Positions 11,508-21,655 of a stretch of 64,000 nt of DNA are shown here, piece by piece. Below the pieces are notes generated by a model, which was not told where the DNA came from, searched no databases, and was given only the letters and a program-made list of their open reading frames with translations. Positions within the stretch are counted from its first letter, which is position 1; each line of letters starts with the position of its first letter. This stretch comes from Styela clava (lineage: Eukaryota; Chordata; Ascidiacea; Stolidobranchia; Styelidae). The stretch spans positions 15,190,001 to 15,254,000 of the forward strand of contig NC_135261.1 of assembly GCF_964204865.1 (NCBI RefSeq), read 5' to 3'. Both the position numbers and the translations under genes were made by a program.

Positions 11508-13473
11508 TTTCGCTACTTTCCGCATGGTGGATTTTTTTTAACTTTTAATATGTATTTTATATTTGTCCACCAAACACACTGCATTAATGAATTGGATGAG
11601 AAAAAATTCCTTCTTACCTAAATTACGCTTTAACTGAGTGAAATTGACGATTTCCTATATATATTTTTTAATTGAGGGGGAATTCCCTACTTTCCGCACG
11701 GTGGATTTTTTTTAAATTTTAATATGTTATTTATATTTGTCCTCCAAACACACTGCATTAATGAATTGGATGAGAAAAAATTCCTTCTTGCCTAAATTAC
11801 GCTTTAATTGAGTTAAATTGCCGATTTCTTATATTTTTTTCTTCAATTGGGGGGAATTTCCCTACTTTCCGCACGGTGGATTTTTTTTAAATTATAATAT
11901 GTATTTTATATTTGTCCACCAAAAACACTGCATTAATGAATTGGATGAGAAAAAACTCCTTCTTACCTAAATTACGCTTTAACTGAGTCAAATTGACGAT
12001 TTCTTATATTTTTTCTTCAATTGAGGGGAATTTCCCTACTTTCCGCACGGTGGATTTTTTTCAAATTTTAATATGTATTTTATATTTGTCCACCAAATAC
12101 ACTGTATTAATGAATTGGATGAGAAAATATTCTTTCTTGCATAAATTATTTTTTAACTGAGTTGGATAGACAATTTCTTAAATATTTTCATTAAATTGAG
12201 GGGAATTTCCCTACTTTCCGCACGGTGGATTTTTTTAAAATTTTAATATGTATTTTATATTTGTCCACCAAATACACCGTATTAATGAATTGGATGAGAA
12301 AATATTCTTTCTTGAATAAATTATTTTTTAACTGAGTTGGATAGACGGTTTCTTAAATATTTTCATTAAATTGAGGGGAATTTCCCTACTTTCCGCACGG
12401 TGGATTTTTTTAAAATTTTGATATCTATTTCATATTTGTCCACCAAACACACTGCATTAATGAATTGGATGAGAAAAAATTCCTTCTTACCTAAATTACG
12501 CTTTAACTGAGTCAAATTGACAATTTCTCATATTTTTTTCTTCATTTGAGGGGAATTTCCCTACTTTCCGCATGGTGGATTTTTTTTTAATTTTAATATG
12601 TATTTTATATTTGTCCACCAAATATATTGTATAAATGAATTGGATGAGAAAATATTCTTTCTTGCATAAATTATGCTTTAACTGAGTTGGATAGACGATT
12701 TCTTTAATATTTTCATTAAATTGAGGGGAATTTCTCTACTTTCCGCACGGTGGATTTTTTTTAAATTTTGATATCTATTTTATATTTGTCCACCAAACAC
12801 ATTGCATTAATGAATTGGATGAGAAAAAATTCCTTCTTACCTAAATTACGCTTTAACTGAGTTAAATTAGAGATTTCCTATATTTTTTTCTTAAACTGGG
12901 GGGAATTTTTCTACTTTCCGCAAGGTGGATTTTTTTTAAATTTTAATATGTATTTTATATTTGTCCACCAAATTCACTGTATTAATGAATTGGATGAGAA
13001 AATATTATTCCCTGCATAAATGACGCTTTAACTGAGTTATTTTGACAATTTCCTAAAAATTTTCCTTTAATTGGGGGGTATTTCCCAACTTTCCGCACAG
13101 TGGAATTGTTTTAAAATTTAATATATGTTTTATATATCTTCATCAAATTCACTGTATTAATGAATTGGATGAGAAAAAATTATTTCTTGCATAAATTACG
13201 CTTCAACTCAGTTGAATTTTAGATTTTGTTGATAAATGAGCTTCTGAGCAATAATTCATTTTATCGAGGAAAAAATGTGTTGTTTCAATCATTTTTGTTT
13301 TTTATTATGTTTCAGGTCTGTCGTCAGTTTCTAAAAGGGAGAATCACCTAATTTTTTGCATGCATGTAGCCGCAATTAAGTGAATTCGCGACAACTGTCG
13401 TGGAACATGGCGGGTTCAAATTTGGAAAAATTGGTAACTGTCCGCTGGAAGTGGCCGCTAGCTTTACCTAGGT

Positions 13474-13481
13474 CTGCATAT
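13474..13481. repeat. right target-site duplication, CTGCATAT
   Basis: Exact copy of 292-299 directly after the terminal base of the right arm. Confidence 0.9.
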
Positions 13482-13885
13482 TATGTCAGGCTCTTTTCTA
13501 AAACTAGGTTTTTGTCTACATTGTTCTAATTTTCTCCTTGCTGAAAGGGATTTTCTAATTCTTGTCATGACATTTTTAACACTTGCTGACTAGAATTAAC
13601 ATTTTCAAAAATAACTGCATTACGTTCAATTAATGATAAATGTGAAAAACGCTGATTATTAAATTCTAGTAAAACAAAAGTTCTATTATCATTATTTTTT
13701 TTTAACTCGAAATTGTTTATTTTTAATAACACAGTAAAAACATAATCATACACATTTTGTGTAAAAAAGCACAGTTCCAAAATAAATTAGATAACTTTAC
13801 CTAGGATATTAGTTGCAGAATTGATTCTACAAGACTTGTCTTCACGCAATGTACACAATCATGTTTGAATCTGTGGTCATGAACA
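13482..13885. other. AT-rich flank, no recognised gene
   Basis: A 71-codon frame (13565-13780, -) has no recognisable domain and lies in low-complexity AT-rich sequence. I do not call it a gene. Confidence 0.4.
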
Positions 13886-13975
13886 GGGTTGCCAGATCCC
13901 AGCGATCAAATAAAGCCAAATCAAGACATAGTAAAGCCAAAAAGCCAACAATTTTACTAAGTTCAAAAGCCCCCT
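13886..13975. mobile_element. hAT-type terminal fragment (CAGGGTTGCCAGATCCCAG)
   Basis: Begins CAGGGTTGCCAGATCCCAG and continues with AAAGCCAAATC-type repeats. It is the inverted equivalent of 49900-49993, so both belong to one family. No partner end is seen nearby. Confidence 0.55.
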
Positions 13976-14022
13976 GAATGCCATGATTTGTCAGATTCGA
14001 AGCCCTTGGCACAATCAGACAA

Positions 14023-14097
14023 TAGGGTGACCATACGTCCTCCTTTTGGAGAATTTGTACTTCTTTTTAGTTAAAAATTTTATGTCCTCTGAGGACG
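14023..14097. mobile_element. hAT-type terminal fragment (TAGGGTGACCATACGTCC)
   Basis: Starts TAGGGTGACCATACGTCCTC, a common end of hAT-like elements. A matching inverted end (ATATGGGCACCCTA) occurs near 21655, but the flanking 8-mers differ, so they need not be one insertion. A second hAT element has inserted immediately to its right. Confidence 0.45.
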
Positions 14098-14105
14098 CTC
14101 TAAAG

Positions 14106-14546
14106 CAGGGGTCGGCAACCTACAGCCTGCGGGCCGGATCCGGCCCGCGGAGCAATATAATCCGGCCCGCGACGCTTCACTGAATTACAGTAACAAATTA
14201 TAGCTGTTTTGTCGATTATATTCTTTACGCAAAAGAATTTACGTGTAGACTAAATTATATTATAACGTCACAAGTATATAATTCACGATTACTCGTTTAA
14301 TGAGCCTATAATTTAATTATAATTTGGACAAATGGCAACCAAACGCAGAAAAGTTGATGCTAAGTGCAAATGGTTTAATGGCGCAAAAAATATTCAAATG
14401 GTCAGTCTTCGCGCGCTGCTTAAAATTTAACTTCTGATCTGTGCGTGATCCATTCAATTTTTTACTTTCTAAAAATATGTGCGGCCCACCAATGACTTGC
14501 AACCTTTATTTTTGGCTCGCGAGCGACAAAAGGTTGGCGACCCCTG
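14106..14546 (+). mobile_element. 441-bp non-autonomous hAT element with 8-bp target duplication
   Basis: Ends are CAGGGGTCGGCAACCT and, inverted, CAGGGGTCGCCAACCT. It is flanked by perfect CTCTAAAG copies at 14098-14105 and 14547-14554. At 14332 an ATG opens a frame beginning MATKRRKVDAKCKWFNGAK, which resembles the first residues of hAT transposases of the GTF2IRD2/Charlie8 type. The element is therefore an internal deletion derivative keeping the 5' end of its gene. A second, more degraded copy of that start lies at 57015. Confidence 0.8.
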
Positions 14547-14574
14547 CTCTAAAGTTACCCCAAACCTTGGGGTT

Positions 14575-15180
14575 TTAAGTTATGGACCGGACCTTTCCCC
14601 CAAAAGTGACTTTCTTTTTTACGTCATGACATTGGCCAATCAGCAAGATGCAAAATGTGACGCAACAATGCTCCCTTTTCGCATCTGCTCAGTCACTCTT
14701 CTCACTCAAACAGATTTTCAAGCGTGGTGTAAACATTACCTCGTTTTCGCGTTTTTGAACTCTATTCGTTAGTCTTCAGTTGTGTTTCGGAAACTTAAAT
14801 GTAAATCAGATAATTCAATGATCACTCTGTCTTCCTAGGAGTTTTAATATAATTACAGTATTAAAAAATAGTGTAGAAATAGCTGTGATGGACTAGGTTG
14901 AAATTCTCCAACAGTACTTTGAAGAAACAGATTGTTGTATGCGATGAATCATAATGATGGCTTTTAATTTAATTTCAATTTACTTGCAGTAATAAAAATT
15001 AGTGCAGAAATAGCTGTGATAGACTAGGCTAAAAAAATTTACCGGTACTGTACTTTTAAAAAACAAATTGTTGTATGCGATGATTTATATTGATGGCTTG
15101 AAACACATACCCCATTTTACAGGTGCTAACTCGCAAAAGCACTTATAAAATAGCCCCGAAAATTTTGCAATGTTAAAGTA
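14575..15180 (+). repeat. dispersed repeat family, copy A
   Basis: Shares long stretches in inverted orientation with 56331-56830: ATTGGCCAATCAGCAAGATG, TTTTCGCGTTTTTGAA, AGAAATAGCTGTGAT and ACCCCATTTTACAGG. Copy A contains an internal repetition (AGAAATAGCTGTGAT twice). Probably a transposon fragment; the class is not determined. Confidence 0.55.
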
Positions 15181-15949
15181 TAGGAATAAATTTCGGGGGT
15201 CCAAGGTAGAGGAAAAGTCCATTGCGAGTGCACTGTGCAACCACATATTTACGGTGCCACACCTCATTTCTAATCTTTTTAAAAATTGTAGCTCCGTTTT
15301 ACCGTAAATATATACCACTACGGTTTTACGAACAGGCTGAATGTAGGAAATAAGTGTATATAAATTGATATAGGAGCAACCCGTTTTTAGTTTCACTTAG
15401 TAATGGAATTTGTGGCAACAAATATTTCGTTAGAGTTTAACTAAATTATCATCCGTTCTGGACGGCTTCAAAATAACGCTAAGTCATAAGGTAGACTATG
15501 TCAATCCCTGCCAATATCTATTAAAAAACGCTTTAATTCGCATTTGAATGAAGTTTGAGAAATGACTGAGCTACCAACATTTTTGAGTTATCGTATCATC
15601 TTCCCGATCTCAAAAGTGCAATTTTTATACAACAAAAGATTATTGCTGCCAGCACCGTTGTGACACAACAATGACTATTTCCACGCTGCATATTGATATC
15701 TAAGGTTACACCACAATTATTATTTTCTATAACCATTCACAAAATGAGCTTCTCTATTGTGAAGTTCTAACTGCGCTCCTAATTCAGTAATTTTAACCGT
15801 TGAATGGGGCTCAACCGGAGCTAGCACAATAGTGTTTGGCAGGCCCGCAAAAGTTTAGAACCACTGCTCTAGGTTGAATGCATGCATGTAAATGCATCAC
15901 GTGAAAATCGTGTTGTTCTGCGATTATATTCACGTCATTTCATCTTCCC
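15181..15949. other. no gene recognised
   Basis: Mixed sequence with short hAT-end-like phrases (for example AACCACTGCTCTAGG near 15861). No supported coding region. Confidence 0.4.
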
Positions 15950-16105
15950 AGATAGCACAACTACGTTGGGCCAACGTTATAATCCGCCGGCAACCGTTGT
16001 ACGCGGTTTTACAACCATTTACCATGGTAAGGCCATGATTGGCCTTCAACGAAACACTCCATTATGCGAAGAAATGCGCGCGCGATTCGAATATAGCACA
16101 TGAGG
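15950..16105. repeat. repeat end with CCCAGATAGCACAACTACGT
   Basis: Starts CCCAGATAGCACAACTACGT, the exact complement of the end of the tandem block near 21290. Internal CCATGGTAAGGCCATG and GTTGGGCCAAC palindromes are typical of a small inverted-repeat element. The 15882-16103 open frame crosses this repeat and is not a gene. Confidence 0.45.
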
Positions 16106-16312
16106 TCGCCATTCATTTTGGCGGTACTCGTAATCGATAGCCTGTTACGAGGTTTTTACCGTGGATGGGACAGTGACATTGAACTTTTAATGCTTTCATA
16201 GTAGAATGGCGAAAGTAGAGATAGCCTAGTTGTAACCGTGTAAGTTAATCTCATGGTACCGGTACCCTGAGTGCGTTGTCAGGTCACGGTTCATAAGGGT
16301 GATAGGGTACCA

Positions 16313-16672
16313 TACCGGTAAAAGTTACATACCGTATTTATCCCTGGACACCGTACCGGTAACGGCAGAACGAGATGAGGTACGGTAACGGTACCGTGCT
16401 TGGTCTTTTGGCATTTTTTTGTTAAACTTTTTTAGGTTGCCATCTCTCATTTACCAGTATTCGTTATCGAGTACCGGTACCTATGGTAGATACCGGTAAA
16501 AGTTACATATTTATCCTGGACACCGTAGGTACCGGTAACGACAGAACGAGATGAGGTACCGTACCGGTACAGTACATTACCGTACTTGGTCTTTTGGCAC
16601 ATTTTTTTGTTAAACTTTCTGAGGTTGCCATCTCTTATTTACCAGTATTCGTTATCGAGTACCGATACCGGT
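16313..16672. repeat. two tandem copies of a roughly 178-bp repeat rich in TACCGGTA
   Basis: The phrase TACCGGTAAAAGTTACATA recurs at 16313 and 16491, followed in both by AACGAGATGAGGTAC, CTTGGTCTTTTGGCA and ATTCGTTATCGAGTACCG. The high density of the TACCGGTA palindrome is unusual. Confidence 0.7.
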
Positions 16673-16689
16673 ATTGGTCCTTCATCCCT

Positions 16690-17707
16690 GGATATGATTT
16701 TTTATATTTACTTTATTTGTATAAGTGCAAACATTTCCGCAGCCCAAATCCAACCCGTTGAACGACTTAATCCAGTAATCTGAATAGTTGTACATTTGTG
16801 AACCTTCTGTCTGATGAATTTCAACAAATCTAAATACAGATCTCAATTGGCTGAAATCTAAAATATGTTTTAACAATTGCCACAATCAAACTGAAACCAA
16901 AATTTGATGTTTTTGGGTAAAAAATAGCTCAAGGATTATTGTTTTCCCTTTTTGTTTTTGTAACACTTTAAATTTTTTTTTAAATTCTTGTCCGAGGTCC
17001 GAGAACTTTGTCCAACCCTGCTCTATTTCATATTTTCAGCTTTGTTAAGAAATAAATTACTGATTTTTGAATAATATCTATTTTGTTTTAAAATTCAATA
17101 GAATTATATTGGGTAATCATATATATTAATATGATTTATTTTCAGTATGTATGCTATGTAATCTTACCCAACCAACCTTAATTAAGTGTTATTATATTTT
17201 AAAGTGAATTGGAAAGTAGACCGCTAGCAAAAAAGATTCGGGCGATTGGGGGGAAGCCCACTCTGTACAATGACTGCCAAATGTGCATGCAACTGTGCAA
17301 TGCCCAGCGACTCTAAAAGCATGAAGTATTGTACGACACATCCTTTACAAATATTTGGACATATTTTGTGTAATATCCATTTTTTTCCGGTTCTAAATAT
17401 TTATTACCGATTAGATATTCTGTCAAGTGTCAATATTACCATTGTAAGTTTAATGATATATACCATTTTTATAATAGGCCCTATGACAATGGACTGGAAA
17501 ATTCACCTGCTTCAATTCCCTCTTTCACGCAATCATACACTGTGTCATTTCAAGCATCTCAATGTTTCAATGCGGACAATGCCCAAAACAGGTGTTTTTG
17601 TTTTATAGTTTGATAGTAGCTCCTTGCATACCTGTGCCATAAAATATTGCACAATAGCTAGATATATCGGTTGAATAATTACCTAGTACAACATCATGTG
17701 GTTAATA
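16690..17707. other. no gene recognised
   Basis: AT-rich sequence. The 120-codon frame at 17246-17608 shows no domain, homopolymer run or splice context that I recognise. I do not call it. Confidence 0.35.
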
Positions 17708-18168
17708 CCGTATTTTCCGGCGAATAAGTCGCTTTTCTAGACCCAAATTTTTAGCCTGATTTTGGGGGGGGGGGGTCGTCTTATTAGGTGAGTATGATCA
17801 TTTTCATTTTTTTGTTGCCCTATTATTGAACCCGGACAATAAAATACCTTCGGCGATAGCATCCCCCACGTCCTCATCAGGTTAGTTTAAATAAATCGAC
17901 ATTCTCGTGCTGTGAATCTGAAATTTCAATGCTGTGATTATCATATTTGCATTATCATATATGGACTGAATATTACGCTACAAAAAAAAGTCATAGGCTA
18001 TTTTAACCAATGCGCAAACGCGGCGACCGCTCGAAAGGCATTGCATGGTAATTTGAGATTCCCGACGTTGATGCGATTTTACTACCCCGACTCATCGGCC
18101 GGTTATATGCAAAAACCCATTTTTTCAGGCTTAAGAACAGGCCTCGTCTTATTCGCCGGAAAATACGG
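17708..18168. mobile_element. 461-bp MITE with inverted ends CCGTATTTTCCGGCGAATAAG, TA target
   Basis: The inverted termini are identical for 20 bases and flanked by TA dinucleotides (17706-17707, 18169-18170). This fits a Tc1/mariner-type target choice. A run of 11 or more G lies near the left end. Confidence 0.7.
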
Positions 18169-18285
18169 TAACTAATATTAATGAAAAATTTATATTCTGG
18201 TAATTAGTATAGGCCATTCGTTCACGTTTATCATCTGAAAGACAATCATGTACTATATATTGTGTAACACTAACTTGATTTTCAG

Positions 18286-19376
18286 AGATCAAGCCATGCT
18301 CCAATCCAACCCATGGAAAAATTGTTGGGACAGGCGGTAGAAACTCTTATGCTACAAGCTACGGCATCTGCAACTTTCCACTGATTATAGTGTGGACTCG
18401 GACATAAAGGAATTGATGAAATTCATTGTCAATTCATTGTCTGATTACATTTTGATCCAGAAAACATTCAAGGATGAAAAAATCGCTCGTAAGTTGAATA
18501 CTTTTATAGGCTGATTACATACACTTTACGGCAGTGGTACCCAAACTTTTTTTTCCGCGACCCCAATTTTTGTAAAATCACAGACTACAGATACTTGTGA
18601 CCCCACAACGAGAAAACATTAAAAATCAATTTATTCTATTCAATCATTCTGATGAAAATCAACTGTAAGTTTGCGGGGCATTAGTGCAACGTGGTTGTAC
18701 TTGTACTTAAGTTCAGTGGTTCCCAACCTTTTTACCCCAGCGGCCAGCGGGCAAGCAAAATTAATTTAAGAGTTCGCTGACCGGTAACACATGCCATCGT
18801 ATGAAGACCACGATGTATAAATCTCTGAGATTCAGAATATTTGTTTAGTTTTAGTACAATGTTAAAATATTGCAGATTACTCCATAATTAATTGGAAAGC
18901 CAAACAGAACATGAAAGTAAAATAGGTGAAAATACCCTTGCTGGGTCTCATCTTATTGAGTGCCTTTTATTTTTTGTCGTTTTGTTTTTGACTGCATGAA
19001 GCGCTTCGAATTTGTGTATGAAATACAATATGCCCAATATTTTCGCTTCATGTTCAAGGAAGATTATTTAAATGTCTAAATACGATCTGATTGCAATATT
19101 AAAATTGTTCACTTTTATACGAATGGGATGTGGACAAAACACATATGTGTATATTTTAGAGTAGATACTCGCGATAATTTAACATAGAGCTTTTGCAACG
19201 GATGAAAACCTTTTCATTAGATGTATTCTTATAATTGTGCTTATTTACTCATTCCAGATAAGACATTTGTCAAGTCTTGGAGGTTGCTCCGAGAAAGACT
19301 GGATTGGAGAATCATGAGCTCAGTTATAACAAATTTACTCTCCCGCTCTTTCAACTGTGCAGGACGCGGTGGATAA
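18286..19376 (+). pseudogene. two coding-like exons of an unrecognised gene, with a frameshift
   Basis: A 3' splice site (TTTTCAG, to 18285) opens a segment whose frame reads PMEKLLGQAVETLMLQATA and stops near 18380. In the next frame the segment continues TDYSVDSDIKELMKF and NSLSDYILIQKTFKDEKIA to a donor (GTAAGT) at 18489. Its phase fits an exon starting at 19258 after ATTCCAG, reading KTFVKSWRLLRERLDWR, with a stop at 19374. Composition looks genuinely protein-coding across the frameshift. This could be a gene relic or a real gene with a base error. A hAT end lies in the intron. I do not recognise the family. Confidence 0.4.
18534..18790. mobile_element. two hAT-type terminal fragments
   Basis: CAGTGGTACCCAAACTTTTT (18534) and CAGTGGTTCCCAACCTTTTT (18716) are classical hAT ends lying in the same direction. 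Partners and target duplications are not seen. Confidence 0.45.
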
Positions 19377-19559
19377 GGAGTGAGTGGGGCGCCCTTAGTT
19401 TCTGCTATTATAGGTACGTATGTAATATGTTTATCATATTGTACCACCATCTTTCTCTGCTCTACCCTCTTCTATTTTATAAGTATAAGATTATTTTGAC
19501 TCCAAATCAGCTTAAGATAATTCATAAGGGAAATGAACAAAAATTGATTAAATAGAATC

Positions 19560-20275
19560 TGACAATCTGGAGTGAAAACAAAACCTTAATTAAGATTGAA
19601 GCGTAAAGAATATAAGGTTTTGCCAAAAAGATGCCTATCGTGTTCATGAATTAAATTAAGTTACTCACACACAACAACAACAGAGATATAATAAAATAAA
19701 AACAGGCGAGAAAATTCAGATAAGTTTGGTAGTAAACAAAATGTACTTGCCAGTTGCCACACCATTCATTTTTATCATTATGATTGTCAAATTGAATAAT
19801 GATTTTGTAAACAACTGTGAACAGTAAAGAAATTGAATGTAGATTTTGTATACAAAAGTGAACAGTATAGAAAAATATTTATTAAGGAGATATCGCCAAG
19901 CTGATTATGGTTAGAGTCAAGTGCCAAATTGCCAATCCAATGTTGCCAGAGTTTGGTGCATAATGGCGAACAGTGGTTTTCGAACTTATTTGTTTCATCG
20001 CTCCCGTACAGTACTTTTTACATTATCATCCCCCCCTAGCACAACAGCAAATTATGAAGTTACAAATTAATTTATTTTAAATCAATTAAACAAATAGACT
20101 AATCATGGTGCATGATGTTTCTAATAATATAGATGAATTTCAACAAGGAATATTTGAAGACATTTTAGTCAGATAAAATCTCAAATCATCATTATTCCCT
20201 CCAACAAATATTCCCCTCAAAACATTGTCTACGCCCCCCTTGCGGAATCAAGAATTTCTGTATTTCTCAATTATT
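19560..20275. other. no gene; hAT-end-like fragment inside
   Basis: Around 19972 the phrase CAGTGGTTTTCGAACTT followed by C-rich blocks (ATCATCCCCCCCTAGC, CTACGCCCCCCTTGC) resembles a decayed hAT terminus. Nothing else is recognised. Confidence 0.35.
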
Positions 20276-20665
20276 ACTTATCGATCTTAAGATCGGTAAG
20301 TATATTGATAGGTATTTGTATGTATGTCTGTGTGTGTGTGTGTGTGTCTGTTAGATGCACGCGATATCTCACGAAAGCGGGATTGAATCTGCTCCAGATT
20401 TTGCATGTGCATTCATCTTATCTCGGACCATGATCCTATTGATTTTGGGCGAATTATGTCGTATAATTAGCGAGTTATCAATCAATTATTGATATAGTGA
20501 TCTAGATTTTTGTAAAGCGAGAGAATTTTGAAACCCGCCGAGTGTGTGTGTGCGATGCGCAGTGCGCAAGTTACAAGAGCGGATGAATCGAAACTGCAGT
20601 TTCTGTTTTGGAGGATCCCCTAACTATCGATCGATAAGTCTTCGGTTTCCAACCGATATTATTAT
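20276..20665. repeat. dispersed repeat family with ATCGATCTTAAGATCGGTAAGTA end, copy A
   Basis: Begins with a hairpin-capable TTATCGATCTTAAGATCGG and a (TG)n microsatellite at about 20329-20348. It then reads TTAGATGCACGCGATATCTC and, at the right end, ACTATCGATCGATAAGTCTT. The same order of blocks occurs at 60494-61065, so this is a mobile or dispersed element. No coding capacity is evident. Confidence 0.65.
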
Positions 20666-20974
20666 TGTCTTGTCAATGTAAGCTTCACTCACACATTTGC
20701 GACTGCACAAACTTGGCTTAAGATTCCTACTCTGAAAATTTGTTGGGATGCAGTCATTCAGACTAGGCTTTGAACTCTGGTGCTGTAATTTGCTAATACT
20801 ACAATTTAACACAGAATTTTAATATTTTTCAGCTCTGGATGATCTGACAACGAACTCCGATTAATTTTATTACATGTATACATATTTGTAAAATAAAGAC
20901 ATTTTGTTATCTTTTGTTTTTTATTATATAAATAATGTTAGATTAGTGGGAAATTTCTATGTAGTATAGATCCA

Positions 20975-21292
20975 TACCCTGTCTGTACAACACATCGCCT
21001 AACTTGGCCTGACCATGTGCCACGATTGTATTACAACGTGTCACCTACGTAGGCCCGTCCATATGTCACGATTGTGTTACAACGTATCGCCAACGTTGGA
21101 CCGGCCATATTTCACGATTGTGTTACAACGTATCGCCTACGTTGGCCCGACCATTTGCCACGGTTGCATTACAGCGAAAGGACCGACGTTGGCCCAGCGG
21201 CCAAATCTTCGCTGGAACATGGTTGTTCGCCATTATTGGGCCGGTGGTTCGAACAACGTTCGGCCATGGTTGTTCCGACGTAGTTGTGCTAT
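20975..21292. repeat. 46-bp tandem repeats ending in ACGTAGTTGTGCTATCTGGG
   Basis: CACGATTGTGTTACAACGTA recurs at 21021, 21067, 21113 and, degenerate, 21159, giving a 46-bp unit. Each unit carries an ACGTTGGCC-like core. The right end is the complement of 15950-15969. The three overlapping frames here (21015, 21074, 21118) are artefacts of the repeat. Confidence 0.7.
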
Positions 21293-21363
21293 CTGGGTTG
21301 TTTTTAGCAATTTGGTGAAATTTCTATTTTAGCAGTAAATTATGTCAGTAGACCCAGTACATT

Positions 21364-21655
21364 ATGCCGGAAAGAAAAACCTTTTTCACTAAAGAACTAA
21401 AGCAAAAATATCCATGCTTTAGATTTGAAAAAGATCTAATTGATAGTGAAGCGGAGTGCATTACTTGCGGCTACAGTTGCTCGTTGACAATACAAGAATG
21501 CATTATTGCATTGTCGTCACTTCGTCTATTGTTATTTCTATTTTCAATCTTAAAGAATCTAGTTGAAACTAGATATATGATGTATATCTAAGGCACATGT
21601 GAAATATTGTTCTACCAAACGATGTGTCCTTCTTTTCGGGTTTGGAAATATGGGC
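21364..21655 (+). pseudogene. fragment of a hAT-like transposase N-terminus
   Basis: The frame starts MPERKTFFTKELKQKYP and continues to an ECITCGYSCSL zinc-ligand pair. This is the layout of the BED-like N-terminus in hAT transposases that begin MPKRKxxFT. The frame then loses similarity. The inverted hAT end ATATGGGCACCCTA follows at about 21642-21655, consistent with a transposon remnant. Confidence 0.5.

Larger units (their letters stand above)
9285..12225. repeat. higher-order duplication in the right arm (offset 1635 bp)
   Basis: The blocks at about 9285-10590 and 10920-12225 are nearly identical in the order of unit subtypes, in private variants and in their spacer module. Similarity falls back to ordinary unit-to-unit level outside them. 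This is a higher-order repeat as seen in satellite DNA. Confidence 0.75.
300..13473. mobile_element. 13.2-kb foldback-type DNA transposon with satellite-like inverted arms
   Basis: Both ends begin ACCTAGGTAAAGCTAGC and stay almost identical in inverted orientation for several hundred bases (300-700 against 13080-13473). Inside the ends, both arms become tandem arrays of a unit of about 174 bp. The arms enclose a core of about 3.6 kb (4119-7710), and the insertion is flanked by a perfect 8-bp duplication. Very long inverted repeats made of tandem repeats are the hallmark of foldback elements (Drosophila FB, sea-urchin TU). The core carries a minus-strand Ulp1-protease/PHD-finger gene, now broken. 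I see no DDE transposase, so this copy is probably non-autonomous or decayed. Superfamily is uncertain: an 8-bp duplication is usual for hAT and P elements and close to the 8-11 bp of Mutator-like elements. Captured Ulp1-like genes are known in plant Mutator-like elements. Confidence 0.9.
7711..13473. repeat. right arm: about 30 inverted tandem units of roughly 174 bp
   Basis: Inverted complement of the left arm, about 2 kb longer. The phrase ACTTTCCGCA recurs about every 174-177 bases. Four promoter-like spacers interrupt it at 7711, 8473, 9758 and 11393. The extra length comes from added units and from a segmental duplication of about 1.3 kb. The 81-codon frames at 9741 and 11376 read through repeat plus spacer and are not genes. 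Confidence 0.9.

Noticed and set aside
9741-11621. Two nearly identical 81-codon open frames (9741-9986 and 11376-11621) that could look like a duplicated gene
   Set aside because: Both run through spacer module and satellite unit; the identity comes from the 1635-bp block duplication and no protein features are present.
17246-17608. 120-codon plus-strand frame as a gene
   Set aside because: Cys-rich start but no domain pattern, no conserved block and no splice context; likely chance.
14023-21655. One 7.6-kb hAT element spanning TAGGGTGACC and GGGCACCCTA ends
   Set aside because: Flanking 8-mers differ and several unrelated elements lie between; treated as two fragments.
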